From: Reyranella sp.
Lineage (GTDB): Bacteria > Pseudomonadota > Alphaproteobacteria > Reyranellales > Reyranellaceae
DNA: 40,499 nt
Reading direction: 5' to 3'
Assembly (NCBI GenBank): GCA_029946105.1
Contig: JAQSDW010000103.1
Location: forward strand, 1 to 40,499
How positions within the stretch are numbered: position 1 is the first letter of the stretch; every line of letters begins with the position of its first letter. A model generated the notes under the pieces. The model made no database searches and was not told where the DNA came from. It saw nothing but the letters and a program-made list of their open reading frames with translations. Made by a program: the position numbers and the translations under genes. Shown here one piece after another: positions 1 to 8,531 of the stretch.

Positions 1-391
1 GGGGCCACTCCCAGACGCCTGTGTTGCCGCCATGTTCGATCTCCCGGGCCTGCCTTGCACCGGATGACTTCATAGCCAGTGCGCAGGACCTGGAAGACTA
101 GGTAGAAGCTTGAGGAAAATCTGTCCTCAATTGACCGCAGCAACCCGATGGTGCCGTGCCGGGCCATGAACTATTCCGCCTCGCCGCAACCGGCGATATT
201 GCCGATCCCCCGACCATAGGAACAGGTCGGCCAACAGGCACCGCACCACCAGCGACACACTGCGCTTCCGTTTCGTCCATCGGCCCAACGATCCGGCTCG
301 CGTGCTTTCAGTGTAGCCGGTCAGGCCCGGCGTTGGTACGAGACTTGGCCGATCTGAGACGATTGAAACAACCGGACCAGGGAATCACGCG
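1..391. other. Left-edge region without a convincing gene
   Basis: No reading frame here looks like a real protein: the plus and minus frames are short, of odd composition and without a good ribosome-binding site. One possibility is an edge-truncated minus-strand frame starting at an ATG at 71-73 and running off the window (about 24 codons), but it has no Shine-Dalgarno and cannot be judged from so little. The region holds a 7+7 inverted repeat at 110-130 and, near its right end, the AGGGAA at about 377-382 that serves the carboxyltransferase gene starting at 392. Confidence 0.5.
110..130. repeat. Inverted repeat TTGAGGA-N7-TCCTCAA
   Basis: Perfect 7-base arms separated by 7 bases, about 260 bases upstream of the carboxyltransferase gene. 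There is no T-run after it on either strand, so it is not an ordinary intrinsic terminator. It could be an operator or chance. Confidence 0.35.
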
Positions 392-1942
392 ATGAGTTGG
401 CAACCCGAAATGGACGAGCTGCGCCGCCGCCAGGAGATGACGCGGCGCATGGGTGGGGCCGACAAGGTCAAGCGCCAGCACGATGGCGGGCGGTTGACGG
501 TGCGCGAGCGTATCGACCGGCTGCTCGACAAGGACTCCTTCCGCGAGATCGGCAGCGTCGCCGGCAAGGCCGACTATGACGGCCGCAACGACCTGGTCGA
601 GCTGACCCCCGGAAATGCCGTGATGGGCCGCGGCAAGATCGACGGCCGTCCCGTGGTGGTGGCCGGCGACGACTTCACCGTGCGCGGCGGCTCGGCCGAC
701 GCCACCATCAAGGGCAAGTCGCTCTTCATCGAGGAGTACGCCAACCAGTATCGCGTTCCCATCGTCCGCATGATCGAAGGATCGGGCGGCGGCGGTTCGG
801 TCAAGACCATCGAGACCACCGGCCGCGCCAACGTGCCGGGCGTCAGCGGCTGGAACACCGTGGTCCAGAACATGGGCCAGGTGCCGACGGTCGGGCTCGG
901 CCTCGGCTCGGTCGCTGGTCTCGGCGCCGCGCGGCTGGCCGCCACGCATTACTCGGTGATGGTGAAAGAGATCTCGGCGATGTTCGTCGCCGGTCCACCG
1001 GTCGTCAATCGCCTCAGCACCAAGCAGTATGACAAGCAGGAGCTGGGCGGCTGGGAAATCCAGCTTCGCGCCGGAGCCATCGACGAGGCGGTCGACAGCG
1101 AAGAAGAGGCCTTTGCCGCCGCTCGGCGCTTTCTCTCCTACCTGCCTTCGTCGGTCTATGACGCGCCGCCGCGCGGACCGCAGACCGACGACCCGGAGCG
1201 CCGCGAAGAAGCGCTGTTCGATGTGATCCCACGCGACATCCGCAAGCCCTATCGCATCCGTCCCATCGTCGAGAAGGTGGTCGACCAGGGCAGCTTCTTC
1301 GAGATGGGCAGGATGTACGGCCGTTCGGTCGTCACCGGCTTCGCCCGCGTCGATGGCTGGCCGGTGGCGGTGATGGCGAGCGACCCGATGTTCTATGGTG
1401 GCGGCTGGACGTCCGACACCTGCCAGAAGGTGACGCGCTTCGTCGACCTGGCGGAGACCTTTCATATGCCGCTGGTCTATTTCTGCGACTGCCCCGGCTT
1501 CCTGATCGGGCTCGAGGCCGAGAAGAGCGGCGTCATCCGCCAGGGCGTGCGCGCCATGTCGGCGATGTTCCAGGGCACGGTGCCGTGGTGCACCTTCATC
1601 ATCCGCAACGCCTTTGGTGTCGCGGGCGCCGCCCATCAGAACGGCTCACGGCTCAACTGGCGCCATGCCTGGCCGTCGGGCCGCTGGGGCTCGCTGCCGC
1701 TGGAAGGCGGTATCGAGGCGGCCTATCGCGCCGATCTCGACGCCGCGCCCGACCGCGCCGCCAAGATGGAAGAGATCGGCGACCGGCTCAACAAGCTACG
1801 CTCACCGTTCCGCAGCGCCGAGACCTTCTGGATCGAGGAGATCATCGACCCGCGCGATACCCGCAAGGTGCTTTGCGAGTTCGTCGAGGCGGCCGCGCCC
1901 ATCCGCGGCTCCGGCCGCAGCAGCCTGTGGATGCGGCCGTAG
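392..1942 (+). CDS. Acyl-CoA carboxylase, carboxyltransferase (beta) subunit
   Basis: The product (516 aa) belongs to the carboxyltransferase family of propionyl-CoA, methylcrotonyl-CoA and geranyl-CoA carboxylases, which move a carboxyl group from biotin to an acyl-CoA in the cytoplasm. Visible features are the RLTVRERIDRLLD segment near residue 30 at the start of the N-terminal domain, the glycine-rich GSGGGGSVKT stretch near residue 130 typical of the acyl-CoA/biotin pocket, and a C-terminal half with an FxxCPGFLIG-like motif (here DCPGFLIG) and a GxxGAAHQNG segment. Length is normal for the family. ATG is preceded by AGGGAA. No biotin carboxylase/biotin carrier alpha subunit is next to it in this window, so it stands alone here unless the partner lies to the left. 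The exact acyl substrate cannot be assigned; a propionyl-CoA-type role is one option given acuI and meaB elsewhere in the window. Confidence 0.9.
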   Translation: MSWQPEMDELRRRQEMTRRMGGADKVKRQHDGGRLTVRERIDRLLDKDSFREIGSVAGKADYDGRNDLVELTPGNAVMGRGKIDGRPVVVAGDDFTVRGGSADATIKGKSLFIEEYANQYRVPIVRMIEGSGGGGSVKTIETTGRANVPGVSGWNTVVQNMGQVPTVGLGLGSVAGLGAARLAATHYSVMVKEISAMFVAGPPVVNRLSTKQYDKQELGGWEIQLRAGAIDEAVDSEEEAFAAARRFLSYLPSSVYDAPPRGPQTDDPERREEALFDVIPRDIRKPYRIRPIVEKVVDQGSFFEMGRMYGRSVVTGFARVDGWPVAVMASDPMFYGGGWTSDTCQKVTRFVDLAETFHMPLVYFCDCPGFLIGLEAEKSGVIRQGVRAMSAMFQGTVPWCTFIIRNAFGVAGAAHQNGSRLNWRHAWPSGRWGSLPLEGGIEAAYRADLDAAPDRAAKMEEIGDRLNKLRSPFRSAETFWIEEIIDPRDTRKVLCEFVEAAAPIRGSGRSSLWMRP

Positions 1943-1969
1943 AAATCGCTGCGAGCGGCTTGTGCCGCC

Positions 1970-3361
1970 CTAGTCGCGCCAGCTGTAGCCGCTGAGCTTG
2001 GGCAGCAGACCGCAGGACGGCTCGAACGGAGGATTGCTGAGGTAGTCCTGGTCGACGACGACATAGGCCTTGCCGGGCGTTCGGCTGATCACCGCCGTCA
2101 ACGCCGGAAACGACCAATCCTGGAAGAACAGTTTGTTCGGCCAGACATACAGCGGCAGCGTTTCGGCCCGAACGATGCCGCTGCGGTCGTTGACCAGGCT
2201 GCGCAGGCCACCGAGATAATCCGCCCACAGCCGCGTCAGCGCGACATCGGGCACTGCCGCCGCAAACGTCAGCGCCGCCATGAGAGCCAGCATGCGTCGC
2301 GCAACCACCGTCTCGCGCAAGGTGGCAAGGACGACGGGCGGATTGCGCCGCCAGGCAACGAGAAGCCACATGCTCCCCAGCAGCGTGGCGAGCAGGATTC
2401 CCGCCGCCTGGCGCGCCACGTAATGGGACGGTGGATAGAGGATCGACGGCGGGTGCACGTCGCGCCACCACGGCGACAGGGCGAGAAGAGCCGCTATGAC
2501 GCCCAGGACGATGGTCGGGCCGCGCCCGCGCAGCCAGGCCGGATTGTGCAGCCCGGCCACGCCGCAGATCGCGAACCCTGCCAGCGGGATGGCGAACTGC
2601 ATGTTCTGCCAGAAATCGACGCTGGTCGAGCGGACCTCGAGAAAGTGCGGGTGATCCCAATAGTCGGCGATCGTGGCGACCGACACCACCGCCGCACCGA
2701 GGAAGGCGAGTGATGCAACGGCATGGAGCACGCGCAAGCCGAAGTCGGCATCCGTCGTGCGTCTCGACGTCCAGACGATGGCCGCCGCCAGCAACGGCCC
2801 GAAATAGACCATGGCCTCGTAGGAGCGCAGGCAAAGCGCCCCGAGCACGCACAGGATCACCGCATCCCGCACGCTCCTGGCACCAGCCGTCAGCGTCACC
2901 GCCATGGCGGCGGTCGCCGCCGCGAAGGTCACGTTGTACTCGCCGACGATGAAGAACGAAGTCGGCAGATAGACCCCGGCCACGATCGCCACCGTGGCGG
3001 CAAGAAGCGGCACGTCGTGCCGCACACGCGCCAACGCAAAGTGATAGAGCGCGGTTGGCACCGCGAACAGCGAGGCCGAATAAGCCATTGCCAGCAGTCG
3101 GGTGTCGCGCAACCCGGCGTCCGCCAGCAGCAACATGGGCGCCTGGGTCAGCCAGTCGACGTGGGCGCGGGCGGCATAGAAATCGTGAAACCTCTCACCG
3201 TCGAGCAGGTTGACCAGGAAGGCCGAGCCGTCCCAGAACAGACCACGACACTCGAACGCATTGTAGGCAACCAATGCCCAGAGCAGCAGGACGACGCCCC
3301 GGTAGACGATGGCCCGGTAGATGATGGCCCGGTAGATGATGATTGGCGGCGCGCTGGGCAT
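1970..3361 (-). CDS. Uncharacterised multi-pass membrane protein (paralogue A)
   Basis: I do not recognise a named family. The protein (463 aa from the chosen ATG) has about ten hydrophobic segments spread over its first 380 residues and a polar C-terminal tail ending in SWRD. It is clearly related to the upstream gene: shared blocks include ESRGLF/ECRGLF followed by DGxAFLV, LFAVPTALYxxALxRV, TSFFIVGEYN, FWQNxQF, YVARxAAG and the terminal WRD. The layout, with acidic residues just after the first membrane segment (FWDGSAFLV), resembles GT-C fold glycosyltransferases, but that is only a suggestion. The start at 3361 leaves 2 bases after the stop of the upstream paralogue, so the two are co-transcribed; a longer reading from 3424 would overlap that gene by about 60 bases. 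The first membrane segment is preceded by a repeated IIYRA peptide coded by a 15-base tandem repeat. Confidence 0.75.
   Translation of the reverse strand: MPSAPPIIIYRAIIYRAIVYRGVVLLLWALVAYNAFECRGLFWDGSAFLVNLLDGERFHDFYAARAHVDWLTQAPMLLLADAGLRDTRLLAMAYSASLFAVPTALYHFALARVRHDVPLLAATVAIVAGVYLPTSFFIVGEYNVTFAAATAAMAVTLTAGARSVRDAVILCVLGALCLRSYEAMVYFGPLLAAAIVWTSRRTTDADFGLRVLHAVASLAFLGAAVVSVATIADYWDHPHFLEVRSTSVDFWQNMQFAIPLAGFAICGVAGLHNPAWLRGRGPTIVLGVIAALLALSPWWRDVHPPSILYPPSHYVARQAAGILLATLLGSMWLLVAWRRNPPVVLATLRETVVARRMLALMAALTFAAAVPDVALTRLWADYLGGLRSLVNDRSGIVRAETLPLYVWPNKLFFQDWSFPALTAVISRTPGKAYVVVDQDYLSNPPFEPSCGLLPKLSGYSWRD
3301..3345. repeat. 15-bp tandem repeat at the 5' end of membrane protein A
   Basis: Unit GGTAGATGATGGCCC on the plus strand, about two full copies and a partial third (3301-3315 with one change, 3316-3330, 3331-3341). 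It is in frame and encodes the repeated peptide IIYRA on the minus strand just inside the start of the 1970-3361 gene. An in-frame 15-base unit can change copy number by slippage without breaking the gene. Confidence 0.8.
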
Positions 3362-3363
3362 GG

Positions 3364-4713
3364 CTAGTCGCGCCAATAAAAGGACCCGAGGGGGTACGGC
3401 CGCTCCGGCGGAAAGGGCTGCCACGCGTCGAAATCGTGGGGCGGTGCGATGATCCCGTCACCGCGCTTGGCCCGCAGCGCCAGGCTTTGGCTCGGCAGGA
3501 TCCAGGCCTCGACCAGATGGAGGTGCGGATTTTTGGCCAGCGATGTGCTTTCGAACTCGATCACCCCGCTCTGGGAACGGACCGCCGTGTGCACCGCCTC
3601 GAGGTAGGAGATCCAGGTTCTCGTCAGGTAGATATCGCTGGGCAGGCAGGCCAACATCATCAGAAGGGCGAAGGCGACGAAGCGCCGGGCCGCCACGGGC
3701 GTACCCAGTATGGCAAGTGCCGGAATCCTGGTCGCGAGGCTCGAGCGGTAGGCCCATATGAACGCGATGATCGTTGCGATCACCAGGCCAGCCGCCGTGC
3801 GCGCGACGTATTGCGACTTGGCCAGCGGCCTGATGAGCGTGTCGCTCCACGCCAGCAGAGGCGACAAGGCGAGGACGACGAGAAAAATTCCCGCCCAGCG
3901 GTAGGGTCTGGCGTCCAGCAGCGAGCGCGGATTGATCAGCGCCCAGGCCACGACCACCAGCGCGGCCCCCAGCGCCATATCGAATTGGATGTTCTGCCAG
4001 AAGTTCGCAGCCGTCGTGAGGGTATTGCTGAGATGGTCTTCGGAGAAGGGCTGAACGATGGAGCCGGCCGCGATGACCATGCCGGCAATGAACATACCGG
4101 CGGCCGCGACATGCAGCGCGGTGGGAAGGAGCGGTCGCGTCGGCGCCCGGTGGATCGCCCAGAAGATCATCCCCGCCAGCATCGGCCCGAGGTAGATCAT
4201 CACCTCGTAGGTCCGCATGGAAAGGAAGGCGAGCGCTGCCAGCATCAGGCTGTCGAACAGTTCGAGTCGCCGGGCCGTGGCCAGCCGGACCGCGGCCAGG
4301 ATCGAGAGCGCATAGGCCGTATTGTATTCGCCGACGATGAAGAACGACGTCGTCATGAAGACCAGGGCGATGGCCGCGACGACGGCTGCCAGCAGAACTG
4401 CGTCGTCCTTCACGCGCATCAGGGCGAGGGAATAGAGGGCGGTCGGAACGGCAAACAACCCGAGCGACAGCAGTCGGGCCATGAGATGCAGGTCGGTGAC
4501 GCCCAGGAACAGCGCCGCCATGACCGGAACCTGGCCGATGACCATGGCGTAAAGGCGCGGCGCATAGAAGTCGAAGAACCACTCGCGGCGCGCGATCTGG
4601 ACGAGGAATGCGAAACCGTCGACGAAAAGACCCCGGCTCTCCCAGCTGTGCCAGAGCGCCAGTCCCCAAAGCAGACCGATCATCGTTCGGTAGGCGATTG
4701 TTGTTGTTGGCAT
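3364..4713 (-). CDS. Uncharacterised multi-pass membrane protein (paralogue B)
   Basis: Paralogue of the following gene, 449 aa from the ATG at 4713 (MPTTTIAYRT). A longer frame from 4863 would overlap the divergent methyltransferase gene and adds a polar, non-membrane N-terminus, so I prefer 4713. About ten hydrophobic segments alternate with short loops; a soluble tail of some 80 residues ends in FYWRD. Shared blocks with its neighbour are ESRGLFVDGFAFLV, LFAVPTALYSLAL, TSFFIVGEYN, FWQNIQF and QYVARTAAG. The conserved aspartate in the first loop (near residue 32) and the overall topology would fit a GT-C type sugar transferase or flippase-like protein, but no diagnostic motif settles this. 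The pair probably arose by tandem duplication. A SAM methyltransferase diverges from it at 4820, which would suit a cell-surface polysaccharide or lipid modification context (inference). Confidence 0.75.
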   Translation of the reverse strand: MPTTTIAYRTMIGLLWGLALWHSWESRGLFVDGFAFLVQIARREWFFDFYAPRLYAMVIGQVPVMAALFLGVTDLHLMARLLSLGLFAVPTALYSLALMRVKDDAVLLAAVVAAIALVFMTTSFFIVGEYNTAYALSILAAVRLATARRLELFDSLMLAALAFLSMRTYEVMIYLGPMLAGMIFWAIHRAPTRPLLPTALHVAAAGMFIAGMVIAAGSIVQPFSEDHLSNTLTTAANFWQNIQFDMALGAALVVVAWALINPRSLLDARPYRWAGIFLVVLALSPLLAWSDTLIRPLAKSQYVARTAAGLVIATIIAFIWAYRSSLATRIPALAILGTPVAARRFVAFALLMMLACLPSDIYLTRTWISYLEAVHTAVRSQSGVIEFESTSLAKNPHLHLVEAWILPSQSLALRAKRGDGIIAPPHDFDAWQPFPPERPYPLGSFYWRD

Positions 4714-4819
4714 AATCGGGCGTGGGGGCTCTACCCGACCGTCGGGACCGACGCAAGCGGTCCCGGCTTGCAGCGTCGAAGGGGCGCTGTTAGCAAGGCG
4801 CCGCAAGCGAGGATCGACG

Positions 4820-5629
4820 ATGCTGAGTTGGGAAAAAATCGACGCAATTCCGGGCTGGTTCATGTTCCAGTCCTATTGCGTCTGGCGCGCCCTGCTCGAC
4901 CAGCAGTCCCGGGTGACCGGGGATCTGTTCGAGATCGGCGTATGGCGCGGCCGGTCGGCGTCGGTCCTGGCGTCCTATCGCAAAGGCGACGAAAAGCTCT
5001 ACCTGTGCGACCTGAGGTTGGACGAACCGGCAGTCCATCGCGCCATCCAATCCGTCGGCGTCGAGCCGGCCAACATCGTGCCCCTTTCCGGCCCCTCGGC
5101 CGATCTGGCAGCCAAGCTCGACGTCCAGGCCATGCATCATACGGTGCGCTGGTTCCATATCGACGGCGAGCATACCGGCACCGCGGTCTATCGCGAGCTC
5201 GAATTCGCCAACCGGATCGTCAACCCCGAGGGGATCGTGGTGATCGACGATTTCTTCTCGCCGCGCTATCCCGCCAACACCACCGAGGTGATCCGCTACC
5301 TCGAAAAGAACCCCTTCCACTTTCGGCTGCTCGCGGTGGGCTTCAACAAGGGCTATCTCTGCCGCCCCGAAAGCCTGCCGCGCTACATGGACTTCATGGC
5401 GTCGGGCATGTCGCGGGCGCTCGGCACCTACGGCGCCAAGACGACGATCTTCAAGACCACCGGCCCCTGGGACACCGACGCCGTCGGCATCACCGACTAT
5501 GTCGAGGATGCCGGGTCGATCGCCGGTACCGACAACGAGCCGCAGCGCTGGCTCATGATGCGCACGCGACACGTCTGGGGCCCCTGGCGTCATCTGCAGA
5601 ACGGCTGGCGCATGTTGAGGGGCAGCTAG
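4820..5629 (+). CDS. Class I SAM-dependent methyltransferase (TylF-like)
   Basis: The product (269 aa) looks like the Methyltransf_24/TylF macrocin O-methyltransferase group, enzymes that methylate sugars or other small acceptors using S-adenosylmethionine. Motif I is FEIGVWRGRSA near residue 38, followed by a DLR segment after the second beta strand (residue 64 region), WFHIDGEHTG near residue 113 (the metal/acceptor-side IDGxHxY-like motif of this group), and IVVIDDFFSPRY near residue 140, again typical of the family. The gene is divergent from the membrane-protein pair and converges on the DenD-type gene, with only 2 bases between the two stop codons. The acceptor substrate cannot be read from the sequence; proximity to the putative GT-C-like proteins suggests a surface glycan, as inference only. 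Confidence 0.8.
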   Translation: MLSWEKIDAIPGWFMFQSYCVWRALLDQQSRVTGDLFEIGVWRGRSASVLASYRKGDEKLYLCDLRLDEPAVHRAIQSVGVEPANIVPLSGPSADLAAKLDVQAMHHTVRWFHIDGEHTGTAVYRELEFANRIVNPEGIVVIDDFFSPRYPANTTEVIRYLEKNPFHFRLLAVGFNKGYLCRPESLPRYMDFMASGMSRALGTYGAKTTIFKTTGPWDTDAVGITDYVEDAGSIAGTDNEPQRWLMMRTRHVWGPWRHLQNGWRMLRGS

Positions 5630-5631
5630 GT

Positions 5632-6633
5632 TCAGGCGGGTTTGGCGATCTTCATCTGCTCGTCGATGTCGTCGGCAATGAAATGGCGCACGACTTCGTC
5701 GAGGTCCTTGTCGGTCTCGAACCCGAGCGTGCGCGAACGCTTCGAATCGATGCCCTGGGGCCACCCGTCGCAGATCCGCTGAATGGCCGGATCGTGCTGC
5801 CAGACCACCTTGCCGACCTTGCGATTGCCGGCATGCCGGCCGACTGCGGCCTCCAGCTCCTTCGCCGTCACGTTGATTCCGTTCAGCAGCAGGGTGCGGC
5901 CCGGCCCGAAAGCGTCCGCCGGCAGGTCGTGCAGACGCATGAATGCATCCACGGTCTTGCGCGGGCTGAGCACGACCATGATGGTCTGCGGCGTCACCGG
6001 ACAGACGACGTCCACGCCCGTCAGCGGCTCGCGCACGACCGAGCTGGCCCAGGTCGAAGCCGCTTTGTTGGGCAAGCCTGTGCGGACACAGATCGTCGGC
6101 AACCGGACCGCGGTGCCGCGCAGGTAGCCCTTGCGGGTGTAGTCGCGCACCAGGAACTCACCGATCGATTTCTGCGCGCCGTATGAGGTCTGGGGAGTGA
6201 GCGGCGTGTCGTCGGTCACGGCCGGCGGCAGGTCGCCGCCAAAGGCTGCCAGCGAACTGGTGAAAATCACCCTCGGGTTGGTGCCGAGCGCCCGGCAGGC
6301 TTCGAGCACGTTGCGCGTACCGTCGAGATTGACCCGGTAGCCGAGATCGAAATCGGCCTCCGCACCGGCGCTCACGACGGCGGCGAAGTGGAATACCGTG
6401 GCCGCACCCTGCACGATCGACTGCACGGTGGAGAAATTGGCGATGTCGCCGGCCAGCGTCTTGACCCGGGGATCGTCGAGCCCCGGCCCCGTTGCCTTGG
6501 CGACATCGAACAGCAGCAGCTCGCGCACGCGCTCGGGCGCACCGGTCGGCCCGGCGATCACACCCTGTTGCAGGATGCGCCGAGCCAGCTTCTTGCCGAG
6601 AAAGCCCGCGCCGCCGGTGATGACCACTTTCAT
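5632..6633 (-). CDS. denD: NAD-dependent epimerase/dehydratase family, DenD (D-erythronate dehydrogenase)-like
   Basis: Extended short-chain dehydrogenase of 333 aa. The N-terminus MKVVITGGAGFLGKKLA carries the GGxGxxG NAD-binding motif; the catalytic Tyr and Lys are in SYGAQKS (near residue 148), with the preceding serine block in IFTSSLAAFGG. The sequence style (GYRVNLDGTRNVLEACR, VRLPTICVRTGLPNKAASTWASSVVREPLTG) matches the DenD group described as D-erythronate 2-dehydrogenase, which works with OtnK/DenK-type kinases and OtnC in four-carbon acid sugar breakdown. None of those partners is adjacent here, so the physiological substrate may differ. ATG start at 6633; divergent from the cation/proton antiporter gene with about 64 bases between them. 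Confidence 0.75.
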   Translation of the reverse strand: MKVVITGGAGFLGKKLARRILQQGVIAGPTGAPERVRELLLFDVAKATGPGLDDPRVKTLAGDIANFSTVQSIVQGAATVFHFAAVVSAGAEADFDLGYRVNLDGTRNVLEACRALGTNPRVIFTSSLAAFGGDLPPAVTDDTPLTPQTSYGAQKSIGEFLVRDYTRKGYLRGTAVRLPTICVRTGLPNKAASTWASSVVREPLTGVDVVCPVTPQTIMVVLSPRKTVDAFMRLHDLPADAFGPGRTLLLNGINVTAKELEAAVGRHAGNRKVGKVVWQHDPAIQRICDGWPQGIDSKRSRTLGFETDKDLDEVVRHFIADDIDEQMKIAKPA

Positions 6634-6697
6634 GTCGTCTCCATCCCGTATTCATTCATTGTCGACGAAAGTGTGCACAGATCGCCGCCCGCAGTCT

Positions 6698-8524
6698 ATG
6701 TTTGCACCAATGGCAGGTCCCGCGGAAATCTTCGCCTTCAAGGACGCCCTGATCGTTCTGGGAACGGCAGCGGTCGTGGCGCCGATCGTGCATCGCCTGA
6801 AGATCAGCCCGGTTCTGGGCTTTCTCGTCGTCGGCGCGTTGCTGGGACCTCATGGGCTGGGCCAGCTTGCCGACCATTCGCGCATCATCGACTGGGTCAC
6901 CGTTACAGGCGAAAGGCAGATCGCCTTCATCGCCGATCTCGGTATCGTCTTCCTGCTGTTCTTCATCGGCATGGAACTATCGATGCGACGGCTCGTCACC
7001 ATGCGTCGTCTGGTGTTCGGGCTGGGCGGATCGCAGGTGTTCCTGAGCGCGCTCGCCCTCTCGCTGTTGGCTCTCGGGCTGGGCCAGCCGCCGGCGGCGG
7101 CGCTGATCATCGGCGCCTGCCTGGCGCTTTCCTCGACGGCCATCGTCATGGAACTGCTCTCCGGGCAGCGCCGCATGATGTCGACGACCGGGCGCACCAG
7201 CTTCGCCATCCTGCTGGCTCAGGATCTCGCGGTCGTGCCGCTGCTGTTCCTGATCAGCGCTCTCGGCGGCCATTCGGACGGCTCGGTCCTGGAGGGCGTG
7301 GTCGTGGCCTTGGTCGAGGCCGTCGTTGCCGTCGCCGTGATCGCCGTCGTGGGCCGGCTGGTGCTGAAGCCGCTGTTTCGCCTCGCCGCCAGCACCGACA
7401 ATCCGGAATTCTTCATGGCTGCCACGCTTCTCATCGCCGTGGGTTCCGGGGTCATCGCCGCCTTCGCCGGGCTGTCGATGGCGCTGGGGGCCTTCATTGC
7501 CGGCCTTCTTCTCGCTGAGACCGAATACCGCCGGGCGGTCGAGGCGATGATCGATCCCTTCCGTGGCTTGCTGCTGGGCGTCTTCTTCTTCTCCGTCGGC
7601 ATGCACATCGACCTGGGATTCATCTGGCGCGAACCGCTGCTGGTGGCCGGAGGCTTCCTCGCCATGATGGTGGCGAAAACGATTCTGCTCGCCCCGCTGT
7701 GCCGGCTGTTCGGCGTGCCATGGTCGACGAGCATCGAGACCAGCCTGCTGCTGGCGCCCGGCGGCGAGTTCGCCTTCATCGGCATCGGCCTTGCGACCCA
7801 GTTCGGGCTGGTCGACGGCGGCATCGCGGCAGGCGTGCTCGCCGTGGTGTCGCTGACCATGGCCACGTTGCCGTTCGTTTCGCTGGCGGCCAGGCGCGTC
7901 CACAGGCGCCTCGACGTCGCAGCCTCTTCGCGACCTTCCTCGACCGTGCTGCCGCCGGACGACCACACCAAGCGTGTCATCGTCGTGGGCCATGGCCGCG
8001 TCGGACAACTGGTTTGCGATCTGCTCGACAAACACGAGATCGCCTATCTCGCCACCGACAAGGACGCCGCGCTTGTCGAGCGCTGGCGCAACCTCGGCCG
8101 CCCGATCTACTACGGCGATGCCAGCAACCCGATCTACCTGAAGCGCTGCGGCATCGACGAGGCGACAGGTGTCATCGTCACGATCGACACCGCGGTGGTC
8201 GACGATGTCGTGCGGGCGGTGCGGGCGCGCCGCCCGGACGTGATGATCGTGGCGCGCGCCCACGACGCCCAGCATGCCCGCCATCTCTATACGCTTCGCG
8301 TCACCGACACCGTCCCCGAAACGATCGAGGCAAGCCTGCAGTTGGCCGAGTCGGCCCTGGTCGGCCTCGGTGTGCCGATGGGCCTGGTGATCGCCTCGAT
8401 CCACGAGCGGCGCGAAACGGTCCGTCAGGAACTGCAGGCCGCCGCCGGCACCGCGAGCCTGCTCACCGAGCAGATCCGCCTGGCCCGTCGGACAGCGCGG
8501 CGCGGCCGGAACCCCAAATCGTGA
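6698..8524 (+). CDS. Monovalent cation:proton antiporter-2 family protein (KefB/KefC-like)
   Basis: Integral membrane antiporter of 608 aa. The first 390 residues form the Na+/H+ exchanger domain, about 12-13 membrane segments with the typical SPVLGFLVVGALLGPHGLG near the start, a FIADLGIVFLLFFIGMELS segment and ALGAFIAGLLLAETEYR. The C-terminal part, from KRVIVVGHGRVGQLV onward, is an RCK/TrkA-N nucleotide-binding domain (GxGxxG type) that gates such transporters, ending in a charged segment rich in Arg. Family members export K+ or Na+ in exchange for H+, often in response to glutathione adducts or NADH. The reading frame is open further upstream, into the divergent denD-like gene, but the protein similarity begins here; ATG at 6698 and ATG at 6710 are both possible and neither has a strong ribosome-binding site. 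Confidence 0.9.
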   Translation: MFAPMAGPAEIFAFKDALIVLGTAAVVAPIVHRLKISPVLGFLVVGALLGPHGLGQLADHSRIIDWVTVTGERQIAFIADLGIVFLLFFIGMELSMRRLVTMRRLVFGLGGSQVFLSALALSLLALGLGQPPAAALIIGACLALSSTAIVMELLSGQRRMMSTTGRTSFAILLAQDLAVVPLLFLISALGGHSDGSVLEGVVVALVEAVVAVAVIAVVGRLVLKPLFRLAASTDNPEFFMAATLLIAVGSGVIAAFAGLSMALGAFIAGLLLAETEYRRAVEAMIDPFRGLLLGVFFFSVGMHIDLGFIWREPLLVAGGFLAMMVAKTILLAPLCRLFGVPWSTSIETSLLLAPGGEFAFIGIGLATQFGLVDGGIAAGVLAVVSLTMATLPFVSLAARRVHRRLDVAASSRPSSTVLPPDDHTKRVIVVGHGRVGQLVCDLLDKHEIAYLATDKDAALVERWRNLGRPIYYGDASNPIYLKRCGIDEATGVIVTIDTAVVDDVVRAVRARRPDVMIVARAHDAQHARHLYTLRVTDTVPETIEASLQLAESALVGLGVPMGLVIASIHERRETVRQELQAAAGTASLLTEQIRLARRTARRGRNPKS

Positions 8525-8531
8525 GGCTGGC

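Noticed and set aside
308..1636. Long minus-strand open frame across the carboxyltransferase gene
   Set aside because: Composition (Arg, Ala, His and Asp rich) and lack of family motifs mark it as the antisense shadow of a clear gene.
3343..6186. 947-codon plus-strand open frame
   Set aside because: It crosses both membrane-protein genes and the methyltransferase in another frame; no recognisable domain and biased composition.
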